From positions 1 through 7,650 of the forward strand of contig JAIRYL010000114.1 of the NCBI GenBank assembly GCA_031267775.1: a stretch of 7,650 nucleotides of DNA. Direction: 5' to 3'. Within the stretch, counting starts at the first letter, position 1; each line of letters opens with the position of its first letter. The notes below the pieces were generated by a model that was not told the DNA's origin, ran no database searches, and saw nothing but the letters and a program-made list of their open reading frames with translations. The translations under genes were made by a program, and so were the position numbers. This DNA is from Tannerellaceae bacterium. Its GTDB lineage: Bacteria; Bacteroidota; Bacteroidia; Bacteroidales; Tannerellaceae. Positions 6,152 through 7,650 of this stretch are shown here, piece by piece.

Positions 6152-6840
6152 AACGAATTGAAGATTTTTATCTGCCCGGAATGCCTCAACAGCAAGTATT
6201 TCTGTTTTTCCAGAAGGTTTATCGCCTGATGAAAAAGATCAGCGATTCTAAACTCCAGCCCAAACTCAGTCATTTTTCAAATGCAATTACGGCATTTGAC
6301 GCCGCGCTAAAATCTGTGCCAAATAATCATTTAGCCGAAAAAGTTTCGGTTGAAAACAAGGATCGCGACAGAGCTTTTGAGGCTATTTGCAGAGAAGCGG
6401 ATATGCTGTTGGCCGAAAACCCTGCGCTTGGACAGAAACTGAAGAGTATTTTATCTCCCTACGATAATCTATCCCAAAAGACAGACGAGGAAAAAGTCAG
6501 CCTGTTCAATACTTTCCTGGCCGAACTGGAAAATCAATTGAATAACGTGTTGATTGACGATACAAAACTGTCGGACTATGTGTCGCTGCTCAAATGTTCA
6601 AACCGGGCTTACAAGCAGTATTCGGAAGCATACAAAATTGAACTGACCGGAAAATGCCTTACGCACGAAACAGTACGAACCAGAAAAGAGGCGGAAAAAA
6701 CATACAAAAAAACGGTGGAATTTATTAATGCCATGCTTATCTATAACGGAGACACGGAATATGGCGCCATTACAGACCAAATTAATCATGTAATACGCAA
6801 AAACAAGAAAGTAAAGCATGACGGCACAGTATACGTTTAA
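6148..6840 (+). CDS. DUF6261-like protein of unknown function
   Basis: The 230-residue product is hydrophilic and probably almost all alpha-helical, with no signal peptide and no membrane helix, so it should be cytoplasmic. Its pattern matches what I recall of the Bacteroidota DUF6261 family: an N-terminal stretch of short helices (about 1-60), an ENKDRDRAFEAICREADMLL helix (69-88), a conserved-looking SPYDNLSQKTDEEKVSLFN segment (102-120), then a helical region ending in a Lys/Glu-rich helix (RTRKEAEKTYKKTVEFINAM). The second half has coiled-coil-like composition. The function of the family is unknown to me; members often occur in several copies per genome. The gene stands alone, with its own promoter box and a long leader, and ends 3 bp before the stop of the opposing M16 gene. 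Family assignment is by memory of sequence pattern and is moderately sure; the gene itself is secure. Confidence 0.7.
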   Translation: MKRIEDFYLPGMPQQQVFLFFQKVYRLMKKISDSKLQPKLSHFSNAITAFDAALKSVPNNHLAEKVSVENKDRDRAFEAICREADMLLAENPALGQKLKSILSPYDNLSQKTDEEKVSLFNTFLAELENQLNNVLIDDTKLSDYVSLLKCSNRAYKQYSEAYKIELTGKCLTHETVRTRKEAEKTYKKTVEFINAMLIYNGDTEYGAITDQINHVIRKNKKVKHDGTVYV

Positions 6841-6843
6841 CGC

Positions 6844-7650
6844 TCATTCGTAAATTAAGGAAGACAACGTATCAGGGGAGAAGACTTCATTAGCGACTTC
6901 GAGGATATCCATCGCCGAAACTTTTTCTATCTTTCTGAAAACTTCGGGTAATGTATCATACTGATTATAATGAAGGAAGCTTTTTCCTGCTCCAAGGAAA
7001 AGGCTTTCTTTGTGATCGCTCGATATTCCCAATTGCCCGGAAAGTTGTTTCTTGGCCGCCGCCAGTTGCGCAGAAGAAAGGCCTTCTTCTCTTATTTTTT
7101 TAAGTTCTTTATGAATCAGCCGGATCACTTTCTCCGTGTTTTTAGGATCGGTTCCAAAATAAATAGCTGTAAAGCCTGTATCTACATACGCAGTGGTATT
7201 TGATTCTACGTTGTAGACTAATCCGTATTTTTCGCGCAAGACCACGTTTAGCCTGCTATTCATACCCGGCCCGCCAAGTAAATTATTCAACAAAAACAAC
7301 GGAATCCGTTTACCGTCGTACATGCTGTACGACCGGCCTCCTATCAATACATGCGCCTGATGCGTATCTTTTTTAATACGTTTATTTTGAGGAGGCATAA
7401 GATGCGGCGCCTGGCGTCTGTTTACGGAAACCGGCCGGCTGACCGCTCCGGCCCATTTATCTGCCAGACGAATTATTTTGGATACGTTCGTTCGTCCCAT
7501 CGAAAAAAACGCCATGTTGGAAGGCGCATAATACCGTTTGACAAAAGATTGACCGGATTGGGAGGTAAACCGGGCAAGCGATTCTTCGTCCCCCAGTATA
7601 TTATGGCCTAAAGCGTGTCCGTTAAAAAGCAAATTCTCAAATTCATCAAA
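6844..7650 (-). CDS. M16 (insulinase/pitrilysin-family) peptidase, C-terminal part
   Basis: The frame is open from the window edge at 7650 to the TGA at 6846-6844, giving the last 268 residues; it runs in frame through a TTG at 7632-7630, which is not the true start. The visible start FDEFENLLFNGHALGHNILG is the typical end of the N-terminal M16 domain. It is followed by FVKRYYAPSNMAFFSMG and then the second M16 domain, with the conserved LLGGPGMNSRLNVVLREK and GLVYNVES segments containing the Arg/Tyr pair that helps hold substrate. The zinc-binding HxxEH motif belongs in the missing N-terminal part, so I cannot say whether this member is catalytically competent or is an inactive partner subunit. 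Full-length Bacteroidota relatives of this type are about 410 residues, so roughly 140 residues are missing. These enzymes are usually processing-type zinc peptidases of broad peptide specificity. Confidence 0.9.
   Translation of the reverse strand, partial: FDEFENLLFNGHALGHNILGDEESLARFTSQSGQSFVKRYYAPSNMAFFSMGRTNVSKIIRLADKWAGAVSRPVSVNRRQAPHLMPPQNKRIKKDTHQAHVLIGGRSYSMYDGKRIPLFLLNNLLGGPGMNSRLNVVLREKYGLVYNVESNTTAYVDTGFTAIYFGTDPKNTEKVIRLIHKELKKIREEGLSSAQLAAAKKQLSGQLGISSDHKESLFLGAGKSFLHYNQYDTLPEVFRKIEKVSAMDILEVANEVFSPDTLSSLIYE

Overview
The window looks like ordinary chromosomal sequence from a Bacteroidota species, most likely order Bacteroidales. Three things point there: promoter-like boxes of the TAnnTTTG type at four gene starts, weak or absent Shine-Dalgarno sequences, and the gene families present (a clostripain-family lipoprotein peptidase, a large outer-membrane barrel fused to a carboxypeptidase-regulatory-like domain, a DUF6261-like protein, and a probable DUF3575 start). 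A Parabacteroides/Tannerella-like host would fit, but I cannot fix the genus.

Layout. At 1-84 (minus) lies the signal peptide and first few residues of a small exported protein. It diverges from a C11 peptidase lipoprotein gene at 231-1370 (plus), and both promoters sit in the 146-bp space between them. After a candidate terminator and a new promoter box comes a tight plus-strand cluster: tcdA (1441-2154), lolD (2160-2813) and a membrane-anchored helix-hairpin-helix protein (2816-3532), with gaps of 5 and 2 bp. This cluster converges on a 773-residue outer-membrane beta-barrel gene on the minus strand (3558-5879). A 268-bp divergent spacer follows, holding a promoter box and a 7-codon upstream reading frame for a DUF6261-like gene (6148-6840, plus). 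Its stop codon lies 3 bp from the stop of a convergent M16 zinc-peptidase-family gene (6844-7650, minus), whose N-terminal part is outside the window.

How the genes relate. tcdA (cyclisation of t6A in tRNA), lolD (energising lipoprotein release from the inner membrane) and the HhH gene are probably co-transcribed, but their functions show no obvious link. The rest are envelope or exported proteins: a surface or periplasmic lipoprotein peptidase, an outer-membrane barrel and an M16 peptidase. I see no mobile element, CRISPR array, tRNA or rRNA, and no convincing new system. The points most worth a second look are the self-processing geometry of the C11 peptidase, the stop-start coupled mini-ORF before the DUF6261-like gene, and the poorly characterised anchored HhH protein.
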